DNA of 64,000 nt from Aristolochia californica (GCA_029961685.1 JARWKL010000006.1:11724748-11788747), one strand, 5' to 3'; counted from the first letter of the stretch, positions 1-13,828 are shown. Program-made: numbers and translations. Notes: a model not told the origin generated them from the sequence alone.

Positions 1-908
1 AGGGAGATAATTCAAAAAAGTGTCTGTAATTGTTAGGGATTGTTAACTCATTTTAGTTTTTAGATATTAGGTTTTTGCAATCGTCTGGAAAAGGGGGATT
101 CTTAAACTGAGTGTTGACTCCCAATTCAAAAGTCATTTCTGACAAAAATAATGCCTGTTACGCATGATAAATTGCTTTAGAATTGTCTTTGATAGTTAGG
201 TCAGCTTTTTGTAAGTTGGCAAAATAATGGCTTGTTTGACTCGGGTAAATATCCCACTGCATGTTCACATGAGAATTTGATGAGCATTTGTTAATTTGTC
301 AAAAAGGTTTGGATCCATAGGACATTTGCATCCTTAACATCTTTCAAGCATGCATATCCATTGTAAAACATGCATAGAAATATCTTTCTTATTAAATTCC
401 AAGCTATTAGGGTTGAAAAAATGGAATTTCCCAAACTTGGATAACAAAACTTTTGTGTTCATTTGTGGTATGTGAATATATTTTCTTTAATTACATTTGT
501 TAAAGTTTTAAACTTTTTCCATTCATAAACTCTACAATTTTCATTTTGTTGTGGTCTTTTAGCGTTTTAATCTCTTTTCTTGTTTACGAGATGTTGGGGG
601 AGTGGAAACTGAAGTTTTGATTTAAGAAAAAAGAATACATCTAAAATGGAAATGAACAATGCATAAATGTAGAGTGAGATAATATCAAAAAGTTTTTGTA
701 ATTGTTAGGAATTGTAAATTTATTTTAGTTTTTATATATTAGGTTTTGCAATCATAGAGAAAAGGGGAAGGTGGGGGATTTTTAAACTGTGTGTTGACTC
801 CCAATCCATAAGTAATTTCATACAAAAATATATCCCATTACGCATAATAAATCATTATACAATCATCTATGATTGCTAGGTCAGGTTTTTGTAAGTGGGG
901 AAAATAAT

Positions 909-1238
909 GGCTTGTTTGACTCAGGTAAATATCCCACCGCACGTTCACTTGAGAATTTAATGAGCGTTTGATATTCTCTTTAAAAGGTTTTGATCCATTG
1001 GTCATTTGCATCTTTAAAATGTTCAATGCATGCATATCCATTTTTAAAACATGCGTAGAAATCTCTTTCTTATGGCTTGTTTGACTCGGGTAAATATCCC
1101 ACCGCCCGTTCACTTGAAAATTTGATGAGAGTTTGTTATTCTCTTTAAAAGGCTTGGATCCATAGGTTATTGACATCTTTCACATGTTTTAAACTTGCAT
1201 ATCCATTTTTCAAATATGTGTAGAAATCTCTTTCATAT
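909..1238. repeat. 165-bp partial tandem duplication within a satellite monomer
   Basis: The stretch beginning GGCTTGTTTGACTC occurs at about 909 and again at about 1074. The first copy runs to CTCTTTCTTAT and joins directly to the start of the second. The two copies have diverged by many substitutions, so this is an old sub-monomer duplication rather than an assembly stutter. Confidence 0.85.
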
Positions 1239-4200
1239 AAAATTCTTATCTATTAGGGTTGGACTTGTGGAATTTCCCAAACAAGGATAACAAAACTTTT
1301 GTTTTCATTTGTAGTGTGTGAATAAATTTTCTTCACTTACATTTGTTATTGTTTTAAACTTTTTCCATACATAAAATCTTAAATTTTCATTTTGTTTCGA
1401 TCTATTTGTGTTTTCATCTCTTTTCTTGTTTTATAGATGAAGGGGGAGTGGAAACAAAATTTTTGATTTCAGAAAACATTGTACATCTAAAATGGAAATG
1501 CAAAATGTACAAATGTAGAGGGAGATAATTCAAAAAATTGTTAGTAATTTTTAGAGATTGTAAACTCTTTGTAGTTTTTATATATTAGGATTGCAATCGC
1601 CAGGAAAAGGGAGAGACGGGGGATTTTTAAACTTAGTGTTGACTCCCAATCCTTAAGTCATTTTTTACAAAATTATAGCCCGTTACGCATGATAAATCGC
1701 TTTACAATAATCTATGATTGTTAGGTATGCTTTTAAGTTGGCAAAATAATGGCTTGTTTGACTCGGGTAAATATCCCACCGCACGTTCACTTGAGAATTT
1801 AAAGTGTGTTTGTTATTCTCTTTAAAAGGTTTGGATTCATAGGTGATTTGCATCTTTAACATGTTTCAAACATGCATATCCATTTTTAAAACTTGTGTAA
1901 AAATCTCTTTCTAATAAAATTCCATGCTATTCGGTTTGAACTAGTGGAATTTCCTAAACATGGATAACAAAACTTTTGTGTTCATTTGTGGTCTGTGAAT
2001 AAATTTTCTTTACTTACTTTTGTTATTGTTTTAAAATTTTTCCATACATAAAATCTAAAATTTTCATTTTGTTGTGATCCATTTGCGTTTTCATCTCTTT
2101 CCTTGTTTACGAGATGAAGGGAAAGTGGAAACTCAAGTTTTGATTTAAGAACAACGTAGGCATGTAAAATGGAAATGGACAATGCAAAAAAGTAGAGGGA
2201 GATAATTCCAAAAAGTGTCTGTAATTTTTAGGGACTGTAAACTTTTTTTTGTTTTTATATATTAGGTTTTGCAATCCTCTGGAGGCAGGGGATTTTTAAA
2301 CTGAGTGTAGACTCCCAACCCATAAGTCCTTTCTAACAAAAATATTGCCCATTACACATGATAAATCGCTTTACAATTATCTATGATTTTTAGTTCAGTT
2401 TTTGGTAAGTTGGCAAAATAAAGGCTTGTTTTACTCTGGTAAATATCCCATCGCATGTTCACTTGAGAATTTAAAGAGCATTTGTTACTTTCTTTAAAAG
2501 GTTTGGATCCATAGGTCATTTGCATCTTTAACATGTTTCAAGCTTGCATATCCATTTTTAAAACTTGTGTAGAAATCTCTTTCTTATAAAATTCCAAGTT
2601 ATTAGTGTTGATCTAGTGGAATTTCCCAAACTTGGAAAACAAAATTTTTTTGTTCATTTGTGGTGTGTGAATAAATTTTCTTTACTTACATTTGTTATTG
2701 TTTTAAATGTTTTCCACACATAAACTCTAAAATTTTCAATTTGTTGTGATCTATTTGTGTTTTCATCTCTTTTCTTATTTATGAGATGAAGGGAGAGTGG
2801 AAACTCAAGTTTTTATTTAAGAAAAAATTATACATCTGTAATGGAATTGCACAATGCTAAAATGAAGAGGGAGATAATTCCAAAAAGTGTCTGTAATTTT
2901 TAGGGATTGTAAACTCTTTCTTGTTTTTATATATTAGGTTTTGCAATCGTCGAGAAAATGAGAATTTTTAAACTGAGTGCCGACTCCCAATCCATAAGTC
3001 ATTTCTAACAAAAATATAGCCTGTTACGCATGATAAATCTGTTTACAATCATCTATCATTTCCAGGTACCCTTTTTGTAAATTGGCAAAATAAAGACTTG
3101 TTTGACTCGGGTAAATATCCCATTGCACATTCAGTTGAGAATTTAATGAGATTTTCTTATTTGTTTTAAAAGGTATGGATCCATAGGTCATTTCCTTCTT
3201 TAACATGTTTTAGGCATCAATATCCATTTTTAAAATAGAAATCTCTTTCTTATAAAATTCCAAGTTATTAGGGTTGAACTAGTGGAATTTCCCAAACTTG
3301 GATTACAAAAGTTTTGTGTTCACATGTGGTGTGTGAATAAATTTTCTTTTTCTACATTTGTTATTTTTTAAAACTTTTTCCATACATAAAATTCTAAAAT
3401 TTTCATTTTGTTGTGATCTATTTGTGTTTTCATCTCTTTACTTATTTACGAGATGAAGGGGGAGTGGAAACTCAAGTTTTGATTTAAGAAAAAAGTATAC
3501 ATCTAAAAATTAAATGCACAATGCTAAAATGATGAGGGTGATAATTCTAAAAAGTGCCTGTAATTGTTAGGAATTGTAAACTATTTTTTTATATTAGGTT
3601 TTGCGATCGTTACGCATGATAAATTGCTTTACAATCATCTATGATTGTTAGGTCCGCTTTTTGTAAGTGGGTAAAATAATGGCTTGTTTGACTCAGGTAA
3701 ATATCCCATCGCACGTCCACTTGAGAATTTAATGAACATTTGTTGTTATCTTTAAAAGGTTTGGGTACATAGCTCATTTGCATCTTTAACATGTTTCAAG
3801 CATGCATATCCATTTTAAAAACTTGTGTAGAAATCTCTTTCTTAAAAAATTCCAATCTAAAAGGGTTAAACTAGGGGAATTTCCCATAATTGGATTACAA
3901 AATTTTTGCGTTCATTTGTGGTGTGTGCTTAAATTTTCTTCACTTACATTTGTTATTGTTTTAAAATTTTTCCATACATAAACTCTACAACTTTAATTTT
4001 ATTGTGATCTATTTGCGTTTTCATCTCTTTTCTTGTTTATGAGATGAAGGGAGAGTGGAAACTCAGGTTTTTATTTAAGAAAAAAGTATACATCTAAAAT
4101 GGAAATGTACAATGCACAAAAGTAGAGGGAGATAATTCCTAAGAGTGTCTGTAATTTTTAGCGTTTATAAACTCTTTTTAATTTTTATATATTAGGTTAT

Positions 4201-4311
4201 GCAATCGTTGGGAAAAGGGGGAGGCAGGGGATTTTTAAACTGAGTGTTGAGTCCCAATCCATAAGTCATTTCTTGCAAAAATATAGCCCGTTACGCATGA
4301 TAAATCACTCT

Positions 4312-4329
4312 ACAATCATCTATGATTGT
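4312..4329. other. Conserved 18-bp dyad of the satellite (representative copy)
   Basis: ACAATCATCTATGATTGT is a perfect inverted repeat with 8-bp arms (ACAATCAT / ATGATTGT) around a central CT. The same element is found in most monomers just 5' of TTAGGTCAGCTTTTTGTAAG, for example at 14096-14113, with scattered point changes in others. It could be a protein-binding site or a hairpin-forming element. No function is shown. Two further inverted repeats are shared by monomers: ACATGTTT...AAACATGT with about 21 nt between arms, and AAATTCCA...TGGAATTT with about 21 nt between arms. Confidence 0.8.
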
Positions 4330-7300
4330 TAGGTCAATTTTTCATAGGTGGGCACAATAATGGCTTGTTTGACTCTTGTAAATATCCCAAAGCATGTTCA
4401 CTTGAGAATTTATTGAGCGTTTGTTCTCTTTAAAAGGTTTGGATCCATAGGTCATTTGAATCTTTAACATGTTTCAAGAATGCATATCCAGTTTTAAGAT
4501 ATGTGTAAAAATCTTCTTCTTATAAAATTTCAAGCTTGAACCAGTGGAATTTTCCAAACTTTGATATCAAAACTTTTGTGTTCATTTGTGGTGTGTGAAT
4601 AAATTTTCTTAACTTAAGTTTGTTATTGTTTAAAACTTTTTTCATACACGAACTCTACAATTTTCATTTTGTTGTGATCTTTTTGTGTTCCATCTTTTTT
4701 CAAGTTTACGAGATGAAGGGGGAATGGAAACTCAAGTTTTTGATTTAAGAAAAAAATGATACATCTAAAATGGAAATGCACAATGCACAAATGTAGAGGG
4801 ATATTATTCCAAAAAGTGTCTATAATTTTTAGGGATTGTCTTTTAAGTTTTTATATATTAGGTTTTGCAATTGTCGGGAAAACAGGGAGGCAGGGGATTT
4901 TTAAACTGAGTGTTGACTCCCAATCCATAAGTCATTTCTGACAAAAATATAGCCCGTTACGCATGGTAAATCACTTTACAATCATCTAGGATTTTTAGGT
5001 CATCTTTTTGTAAGTGGGCAAAATAATGGCTAGTTGTACTTGGGTAAATATCCCACCGCACGTTCACTTGAGAATTTAATAAGCGTTTTTTATTCTCTTT
5101 AAATGGTTCGAATCCACAGGTCAATTGCATCTTTAACATGTTTCAAGCATGCATATCCATTTTTAAAACATGTGTAGAAATATCTTTCTTATAAAGCTCC
5201 TAGCTATTAGGGTTGAACTAGTGGAATTTCGCAAACTTGGATAAGAACACTTGTGTTCATTTGTTGTGTGTGAATAAATTTTCTTTACTTACATTTTTTT
5301 TTGTTTATAACTTTTTCCACACAAACTCTAAAATTTTCATTTTGGTGTGATCTATTTGCTTTTTCATCTCTTTTCTTGTTTACAAGATGAAGGGGGAGTG
5401 GAAACTGAAGTTTTGATCTCAGAAAAAAGTATACACCTAAAATGGAAATTCACAATGCATAGATGTAGAGGGAGATAATTCCAAAAAATGTCTACAAATT
5501 TTGAAATTGTATGGAAAATGGGGAGGCCGGGGGTTTTTTAAACTGAGTGCTGACTCACAATCCATAAGTCATTTCTTACAAAATATAGCCCGTTACGCAT
5601 GATAAATCGCTTTACAATCATCTATAATTTTTAGGTCAGCTTTTTGTAAGTGGGCAAAATAATGGCTAGTTTGATTAAGGTAAATATCCCACCGCACGTT
5701 CACTTGAGAATTTATTGTGTGTTTGTTATTCTCTTTAAAAGCTTTGGATCCTTAGGTCATTTGCATCTTAAAGAAATTTCAACCATGCATATCCATTTTT
5801 AAAACTTGTGTACAAATTTGTTTCTTATAAAATTCCAAGCTATTAGGGTTTAACTAGTGGAATTTCCCAAAATTGGATAACAAAACTTTTGTGTTCATTT
5901 GTGGGGTGTGAATATATTTTATTTTCTTACATTTTTTATTTTTTAAAACTTTTTCCATACATAAACTCTAAAATTTTCATTTTGTTGTGATCTATTTGCG
6001 TTTTCATCTCTTTTCTTGTTTATGAGATGAAGGGGAAGTGGAAACTCAAGTTTTCAATTGAGAAAAAACGTATACATCTAAAATGGAAATGCACAATGCA
6101 CAAATGTAGAACGAGAAAATTAAAAAAAGTGTCTATAATTTTTAGGGATTGTAAACTCTTTTTAGTTTTTATATATTAGGTTTTGCAATCGTCGGGAAAT
6201 GGGGGAGGTAGAGGATTTTTAAACTGAGTGTGGACTCCGAAGCCATAAGTTATTTCTTACAAAACTATAGCCCGTTTCGCATGATAAATAGCTTTACAAT
6301 CATCTATGATTGTTAGGTCAGCATTTTTTAATGGGCAAAATAATGGCTTGTTTGACTTAGGCAAATTTCACACCGCACGTTCAGATGAGAATTTAAACAG
6401 CGTTTGTTATTCAATTTAAAAGTTTTTGATCCATAGGTCATTTGTATCTTTAACATGTTTCAAGCATGCATATCAATTTTTAAAATATGTGTTGAAATCT
6501 CTTTCTTATAAAATTCCAAGCTGTTAGGGTTGAACTAGTGGAATTTCCCAAACTTGGATAACTAAACATTTGTGTTCATTTTTCGTGTGTGAATAAATTT
6601 TCTTTACTTACATTTGTTGTTCTTTTAAACTTTTTCCATACATAAACTCTAAAATTTTTATTTTTTTGTTATCTATTTGAGTTTTCATCTCTTTTCATGT
6701 TTACAAGATGAAGGGAAAGTGGAAACTCGAGTTTTGAATTAAGATACTTTTATACATCTATAATGGAAATGCACAATGCAAAAATTTAGAGGGAGACAAT
6801 TCATAAAAGTGTCTATAATTTTTAGGAATTATAAAATATTTTCAGTTTTTATTTATTAGGTTTTGCAATGGTCAAGAAAAGGGGGAGGCGGGGGATTTTT
6901 AACCTGAGTGTTTACTCCCAATCCATTAGTCATTTCTTACAAAAATATAGCCCGTTACGCATGATAAATTATTTTAAAATCATAAAAGATTGTTAGGTCA
7001 ACTTTTAGTAAGTTGGCAAAATAAAGGCTTGTTTGACTCGGGTAAATATGCCACCACACGTTTACTTGATAATTTAATGAACGTTTGTTATTCTCATTAA
7101 AAGGTTTGGATCCATAGGTCATTTGCATCTTTAACATGTTTCAAGCATGCATATCCATTTTTAAAACTTGTGTAGAAATTTCTTTCTTATAAAATTCCTA
7201 GCTACAGGGTTGAACTAGTGGAATTTCCAAACCTTGGATAACGAAACTTTTGTGTTCATTAGTGATGTGTGAATAAATTTTCTTTACTTACGTTTTTTAT

Positions 7301-10300
7301 TGTTTTAAACTTTTTCCTCAAATATACTCTAAAATTTTAATCTTGTTGTGATCTATTTGTGTTTTCATCTCTGTACTTATTTACGAGATGAAGGGGGAGT
7401 GGAAACTCAAGTTTTGATTTAAGAAAAAAGTATACATGTAAAAATTAAATGCATAATGCTAAAATTATGAGGGTGATAATTCTAAAAAGTGATTGTAAAC
7501 TATTTTTTTCCGATTGTCTGGAAAAGGGGGATTTTTAAACTGAGTGTTGACTCAAAATCCATAAGTCATTTCTTACAAAAATATAGCTTGTTATCCATGA
7601 TAAATCACTTTAGAATCATCTATGACTGTTAGGTCAGCTTTTTGTAAGTGGGCAAAATAATTGCTTGTTTGACTCGGGTAAATATCCCACTGCACGTACA
7701 CTTGAGAATTTAATGAGCGTTTGTTTCTCTGTTAAAAAGGTTTAAATCCATTGGTCATTTACATCTTTAACATGTTTCAAGCATGCATATCCATTTTTAA
7801 AATATGTGTAGAAATCTCTTTCTTATAAAATTCCAAGCTATTAGTGTTGAACTAGTGGAATTTCCCAAACTTGGATAAAAAAACTTTTGTTATCATTTGT
7901 TGTGGGTGAATAAATTTTCTTTACTTATTGTTATTGTTTTAAAGTTTTTCCATACATAAACTCTTAAATTTTCATTTTTTAGTGAACTAATACGTTTTCA
8001 TCTCTTTTCTTGTTTATGAGATGAAGGGGAAGTGGAAACTCTAGTTTTGATTTAAGAAAAAAGTATACATCTAAAATGGATATGTAGAATGCAAAAATGT
8101 AGAGGGAGAAAATTCTAACAATTGTCTATCTTTTTTAGGAATCGTAAACTCTTTTTAGTTTTTATATATTAGGTTTTGCAATGGTCGGGAAAACGGGGAG
8201 GCGGGGGATTGCAAAACTTTTGCGTTCATTTGTGGTGTGTGCAAAAAAGTTCTTTACTTATATTTGTTATTGTTTTAAACGTTTTCCATTCATAAACTCT
8301 AAAATTTTAATTTTATTGTGATCAATTTGCATTTTCATCTCTTTTCTTGTTTACGAGATGAAGGGGGAGTGGAAACTCAATTTTTGATTAAGAAAAAAGT
8401 ATACATTTATAATGGAAATGCTCAATGTGCAAATGTAGAGGGAGATAATTCCTAAAAGTGTCTGTAATTTTTAGGGTTTGTAAACTCTTTTTAATTTTTA
8501 TATATTAGGTTATGCAATTGTTGGGAAAGGGGGAGGAGGGGGATTTTTAAATTGAGTGTTGAGTCCCAATCCATAAGTCTTTTCTTACAAAAATATACCC
8601 CATTACGCCTGGTAAATCGGTTTACAATCATCTATGATTGTTAGGTCAACTTTTTGTTAGTGGCCAAAATAATGGCTTGTTTGACTCTGGTAAATATCCC
8701 AAAGCGCGTTCACTTACGAATTTAATGAGCGTTTGTTATTGTCTTTAAAAGGTTTGGACCCATAGGTCATTTGCATCTTCAACATGTTTCAAACATGCAT
8801 ATCCATTTTTAAGACATGTGTAAAAATCTTTTTCTTATAAAATTCCAAGCCATTAGGGTTGAACTAGTGGAATTTCCCAAACTTGGATTACAAAACTTTT
8901 GTGTTCATTTGTTGTGTGTAAATAAATTTTATTTACTTACATTTGTTTTTTTTTTAAACTCTTTCCACACATAAACTCTAAAATTTTCATTTTGTTGTGA
9001 CCTATTTGCGTTTTCATCTCTTTTTTTGTTTACAAGATGAAGGGGGAAAGGAAACTGAAGTTTTGATTTAAGAAAAAAGTATACACCTAAAATGGAAATG
9101 CACAATGCACAAATGCAGATGAATATAATTCCAAAAAGTGTCTATAATTTTTAGGGATTGTAAACACTTTTTAGTTTTTATATATTAGAATTTGCAAACA
9201 TCGGGAAAAGGGGGAGTTGGTGGATTTTTAAACTGAGTGTTGACTCACAATCCATTAGTCATTTCTTAAAAAACTATGACCCGTTACACATGATAAATCA
9301 CTTTACAATCAACTATGATTGTTAGGTCAGCTTTTTGTAAGTGGACAAAATAATGGCTTGTTTGACTCGGGTAAATATCCCACCGAACGTTCACTTGAGG
9401 ATTTAATGAGCGTTTCTGTTCTATTAAAAAGATTTTGATCCATAGGTCATTTGCATCTTTAATATGTTTCAAGCATGCATATCTCTTTTTAAAACATGTT
9501 TAGAAATAAATCTCTTTCCAGTAAAATTCTAATATATTAGGGTTGAACTAGTGGAATTTCCCAAACTTAGATAACAAAACTTTTGTGTTCATTTCTGGTG
9601 TGTGAAAAAAAAAATTTGTCTTACATTTGTTATTGTTTGAAATGTTTTCCATACAGAAACTCTAAAATTTTTATTTTGTTGTGATCGATATGTATTTTCA
9701 TCTCTTTTCTAGTTTACGACATGAAGGGGGAGTGGAAACTCAAGTTTTGATTTAATAAAAAAGTATTTATCTAAAATGGAAATGCACAATGTAGAAATGT
9801 TGAGGGACATAATTCCAAAAAGTGTATGTAACTTTTGGGGATTGTAAACTCTTTTTAATTTTTATATATTAGGTTTTGCAATAGTCGAGAAATGGGGGAG
9901 GCAGGTGATTTTTAAATTGACTGTTGACACCATATCCATAAGTCATTTCTTACAAAAATATAGCCAGTTACGCATGATAAATAGCTTTAAAATCATCCAT
10001 GATTTTCAGCTCAGCTTGTTGTAAGTGGCCAAAACAATGACTTGTTTGACTCGGGTAAATATCCCAACGTACGTTCACTTCAGAATTTAATGAGCGTTTG
10101 TTATTCTCTTTAAAAGGTTTGGATCCATAGGTCATTTGCATCTTTGACATGTTTCAAGAATGCATATCCATTTTTAAAACATGTGTAGAAATCTCTTTCT
10201 TATAAAATTCCAAGCTATTAGTGTTGAACTAGTGGAATTTCCCAAACTTGGATAACAAAACTTTTGTGTTGATTTCTGGTGTGTGAAAAAAATTTCTTTA

Positions 10301-11098
10301 CTTACATTTGTTGGTGTTTTAACCTTTTTCCATACATAAACTCTTAACTTTTCATTTTTTATGATCTATTTGCGTTTGCATCTCTTTTCTTGTTTATGAG
10401 ATGAAGGAGGAGTGGAAACTCATGTTTTGATTTAAGAAAAATGTATACATCTAAAATGGAAATGCACAATGCACAAATGTAAAGGGAGACAATTCCAAAA
10501 AGTATCTTTAATTTTAAGGGATTGTAAACTCTTTTTACTTTTTATATATTAGGTTTTTCAATCATCGAGAAAGGGTGATGGGGGGATTTTTAAACTGAGT
10601 CTTGACTCCCACTCCATAAGTAATTTCTTACAAAAATATAGCCCGTTACGAATGATAAATCAGTTTATAATCATCTATGATTGTTAGGTCGCCTTTTTTT
10701 AGGTGGGAAAAATAATGGCTTATTTCGCGCGTGTAAATATCCCGCCTCAAGTTCACTTGAGAATTTAATGAGCGTTGGTTATTATCTTTAAAAGTTTTGG
10801 ATCCATAGGCCATTTGCTTCATTAAAATGTTTCAAGCAGGCATATTCAATTTATAAAACATGTGTAGAAATCTCTTTCTTATAATATTCCAAGCTATTAG
10901 GGTTGAACTAGTGGAATTTCCAAAACTTGGATAACAATACTTTTGTGTTCATTTGTGGTGTGTGAGTAAATTTTCTTTACTTACATTTGTTATTGTTTTT
11001 AACTTTTTCTAGTCATAAACTCTAAAATTTTCATTTTTTTGTGATCTATTTGCGTTTTCATCTCTTTTCTGGTTTACGAGATGAAAGGGGAGTAGAAA

Positions 11099-11763
11099 CA
11101 ATAAAATGGAGTAAGGTCAACCCAAGAACGTCTCAACAACAATCAAGAAGAAAGTCAACATTGATCTCTATTTAAATACAAATGGATTTCGTCCCACCAC
11201 ACTCTTAGAAAAGCTGCAGCGGCTTCTAGACTTACAGAAGAAGAAACTAAAATAAAATGAACAGGGAATAGATATGATTCTAGATGTCCTTCGTTGTTGA
11301 AGAACACTTCTATTTATAAGTGTTTTTCAGCACTCAATCGAGGAAGACAGCTGGGAGACAGCTACGAAAATGATGGTAGGAAACTTCTCTTATCTTCCGG
11401 GGCCGATGCAGGCCTCTGTCCGCTGCGACGGTCAGTACAGAGTGCGCCTCTAGTTTTCTTTGCGTCCATTAATTCCCATTCACACTTGGGTGTTTTAATT
11501 TTTCGTGCATACATGGGTCTCACAATCGTGACTAAGGGCCAGCCCCCTTGGACCCCTGTTGGGGCTGATGCCCCGAACCCTGCCTTCATTTTACAGTTTC
11601 TTCACAAATAACCATTGCGATCACAACTTGACCTCATCAGCATCTAAGCCGGACCCACTAACTAATTTACTGACTATCGACATTGGCACTCCTCATAATT
11701 GGGGGCCAGTGAATACATTACATTAACACTAACTTGAGAGAGGTGGGCATTGACACACTAACA
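11099..11763 (-). mobile_element. Solo LTR of an LTR retrotransposon
   Basis: About 665 bp of non-satellite, less AT-rich sequence interrupts a monomer exactly within GTGGAAACTCAAG. On the minus strand it begins TGTTAGTGTGTCAATGCCCA, a typical 5' LTR start, carries a TATAAATA box about 450 bp in, and ends CCATTTTATT(G). Flanks are GAAAC (11095-11099) and GAAAT (11764-11768), consistent with a 4-5-bp target duplication with one change. The right copy departs from the monomer consensus GAAAC. No internal domain, primer site or second LTR is present, so it looks like the product of LTR-LTR recombination. The start resembles Ty1/copia LTRs, but the superfamily cannot be fixed from the LTR alone, and the 3' end is not the usual CA. 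An unrelated short non-autonomous element is the alternative. Confidence 0.65.
11311..11318 (-). promoter_or_regulatory. TATA box of the solo LTR
   Basis: TATAAATA on the minus strand, flanked by matching arms (CACTT...AAGTG context), at a position expected for the U3/R boundary of a roughly 665-bp LTR. Transcription would run leftward toward 11,099. Confidence 0.55.
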
Positions 11764-13712
11764 GAAATTCAAGTTTTGATCTAAGAAAAAATTATACATC
11801 TAAAATGGAAATGCACAATTCACAAATGTAGAGGGAGATAATTCCAAAAAGTGTTTCTAATTTTTAGGGATTGTAACCTCTTTTTAGTTTATATAAATTA
11901 GGTTTCGCAATCATCGGGAAAAGGGGGAGGCGGGGGATTTTTAAACTGAGTGTTGACTTCCAATCCATTAGTCATTTTCTTACAAAAATATACCCCATTA
12001 CGCTTGATAAATCGTTTTACAATCATCTATGATTGTTAGGTCACCTTTTTGTATGTGGGCAAAATAATGGCTTGTTTGACACGCGTAAATATTTCACCGC
12101 ACGTTCACATGAGAATTTAATGAGTGTTTGTTATTCTCTTTAAAAGGTTTGGATCCATAGGTCATTTGCATCTTTAACATGTTTCAAGCATGCATATCTA
12201 AAACATGTGTAGAAATCTCTTTCTTATAAAATTCCAAGCTATTAGGGTTGAACTAGTGGAATGTCCCTAACTTGCATAACAAAACTTTTGTCTCCATTTG
12301 TGGTGTGTGAATAAATTTTCTTTACTTACATTTTTTATTGTTTTAAACTTTTTCTATACATAAAATCTAAAATTTTCATTTTATTGTGATCTATTTTAGT
12401 TTTCACACTTTTCCAGTTTACGAGAAGAAGGGGGAGTGGAAACTCATGTTTTAATTTAAGAAAAAAATATACATCTAAAACTGAAATGCATAGTGCACAA
12501 ATTTAGAGGGAAATAATTCAAAAAAATTTCTATAATTTTTAGAGATTGTAAACTCTTTCTTGTTTTTATATATTATGTTTTGCTATCGTCGGGAAAAAGG
12601 GGGAGGTGGGGAATTTTTAAATCGAGTGTTGACTCCCTATCCATAAGTTATTTCTTAAAAAAGTATAGCCCGTTACACATGATAAATCACTTTATAGTCA
12701 TCTATGAATGTTAGGTCAGCTTTTTGGAAGTGGGCAAAACAATGGCTTGTTTGACTCAGGTAAATATCCCACCGCACATTCAATTGAGAATTTAATGAGC
12801 ATTTGTTATTATCTTTAAAATGTTTGGGTCCATAGATCATTTGAATCTTTAACATGTTTCAAGCATGCATATCCATTTTTAAAACATGTGTAGAAATCTC
12901 TTTCTTATAAAATTCCAAGCTATTACGGTTGAAACAGTGGAATTTCCCAAACTTGGATAAAAAAAATTTTGAGTTCATTTTTGGTGTGTGAATAAATTTT
13001 ATTTAATTACATTTGTTATTGTTTTAAACGTTTTCCATACATAAACTATAAAATTTTCTTTTTTTTTTATCTATTTGGGTTTTCATCTATTTTCTTTTTT
13101 ACAAGATGAAGGGGGAGTGGAAACTCAAGTTCTGATTTAAGGAAAAATTATAGATCTAAAATGGAAATGCACAATGCAAAAATGTAGAGGGAGATAATTT
13201 CAAAAAGGTATTGTAAACTCTTTCTAGTTTTTATATCTTAGGTTTTGCAATCATCGGCAAAAGGGGGAGGCAAGGGATTTTTAAACTAAGTGGTTACTCC
13301 CAATCCATAAGTCATTTCTTACAAAAATATAGCCAGTTACGCATGATAAATCACTTTACAATCTTCTATGATTGTTGGGATAGCTTTTAGTATGTGGGCA
13401 AAATAAGGGCTTGTTTGACTCAGGTAAATATCCCACCGCACGTTCACTTGAGAATTTAATGAGCGTTTGTTATTCTCTTTAAAAGGTTTGGGTCCATAGG
13501 TCATTTGAATCTTTACCATGTTTCATGCATGCATATCCATTTTTAAAACATGTGTAGAAATCTCTTTCTTATAAAATTCCAAGTTGTTACGGTCGAACTA
13601 GTGGAATTTCCAAAATTTGGATAAAAAAAATTGTGTTCATTTGTTGTGTGTGAAGAAATTTTATTTAATTACATTTGTTATTATTTTCAACGTTTTTCTA
13701 TACATAAACTTT

Positions 13713-13828
13713 AAAATTTTCATTTTGTTGTGATCTATTTGTGTTTTCATCTCTTTTCTTGTTTATAAGAAAAATTTTCAATTTGTTGTGATCTATTTGT
13801 GTTTTCATCTCTTTTCTTGTTTACAAGA
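13713..13828. repeat. 58-bp tandem duplication in a satellite monomer
   Basis: The segment starting AAAATTTTCA(T/A)TTTGTTGTGA and running to CTTGTTTA(T/C)AAGA is present twice in direct succession, at about 13713 and 13771. The two copies are nearly identical, so the event is more recent than most of the array divergence. Confidence 0.85.

Larger units (their letters stand above)
1..11098. repeat. ~680-bp tandem satellite array, left segment
   Basis: Head-to-tail copies of an AT-rich monomer of about 680 bp, seen by following fixed landmarks such as GCATGCATATCCATTTTTAA, which recurs near 1031, 1873, 2546, 3218, 3803, 4481, 5147, 5787, 6466, 7147, 7785, 8796, 9474, 10160 and 10840. Typical spacing is 670-686 bp. 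Exceptions are a 165-bp partial duplication (about 909-1238), a short unit of about 585 bp ending near 3803, and an extra partial unit between 7785 and 8796 with a break near 8210. Recognisable monomer parts are a G-rich stretch (AAAAGGGGGAGGCGGGGGA), a BamHI-type GGATCC site, and three short inverted repeats. No gene is supported. The 60-codon minus-strand frames that recur here are copies of one stretch of the monomer. The family is not one I can name. Confidence 0.97.

Noticed and set aside
838..1176. 112-aa minus-strand frame with two similar halves
   Set aside because: It spans the 165-bp partial duplication, so the halves are copies of the same satellite stretch. No gene features.
5201..5220. 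TTAGGG in monomers as telomere-like sequence
   Set aside because: A single TTAGGG within CTATTAGGGTTGAAC per monomer, not tandem, and the plant telomere unit is TTTAGGG.
11294..11611. 105-aa plus-strand and overlapping 75-aa minus-strand frames
   Set aside because: Both lie within the solo LTR, overlap its TATA region, and have no recognisable domain.
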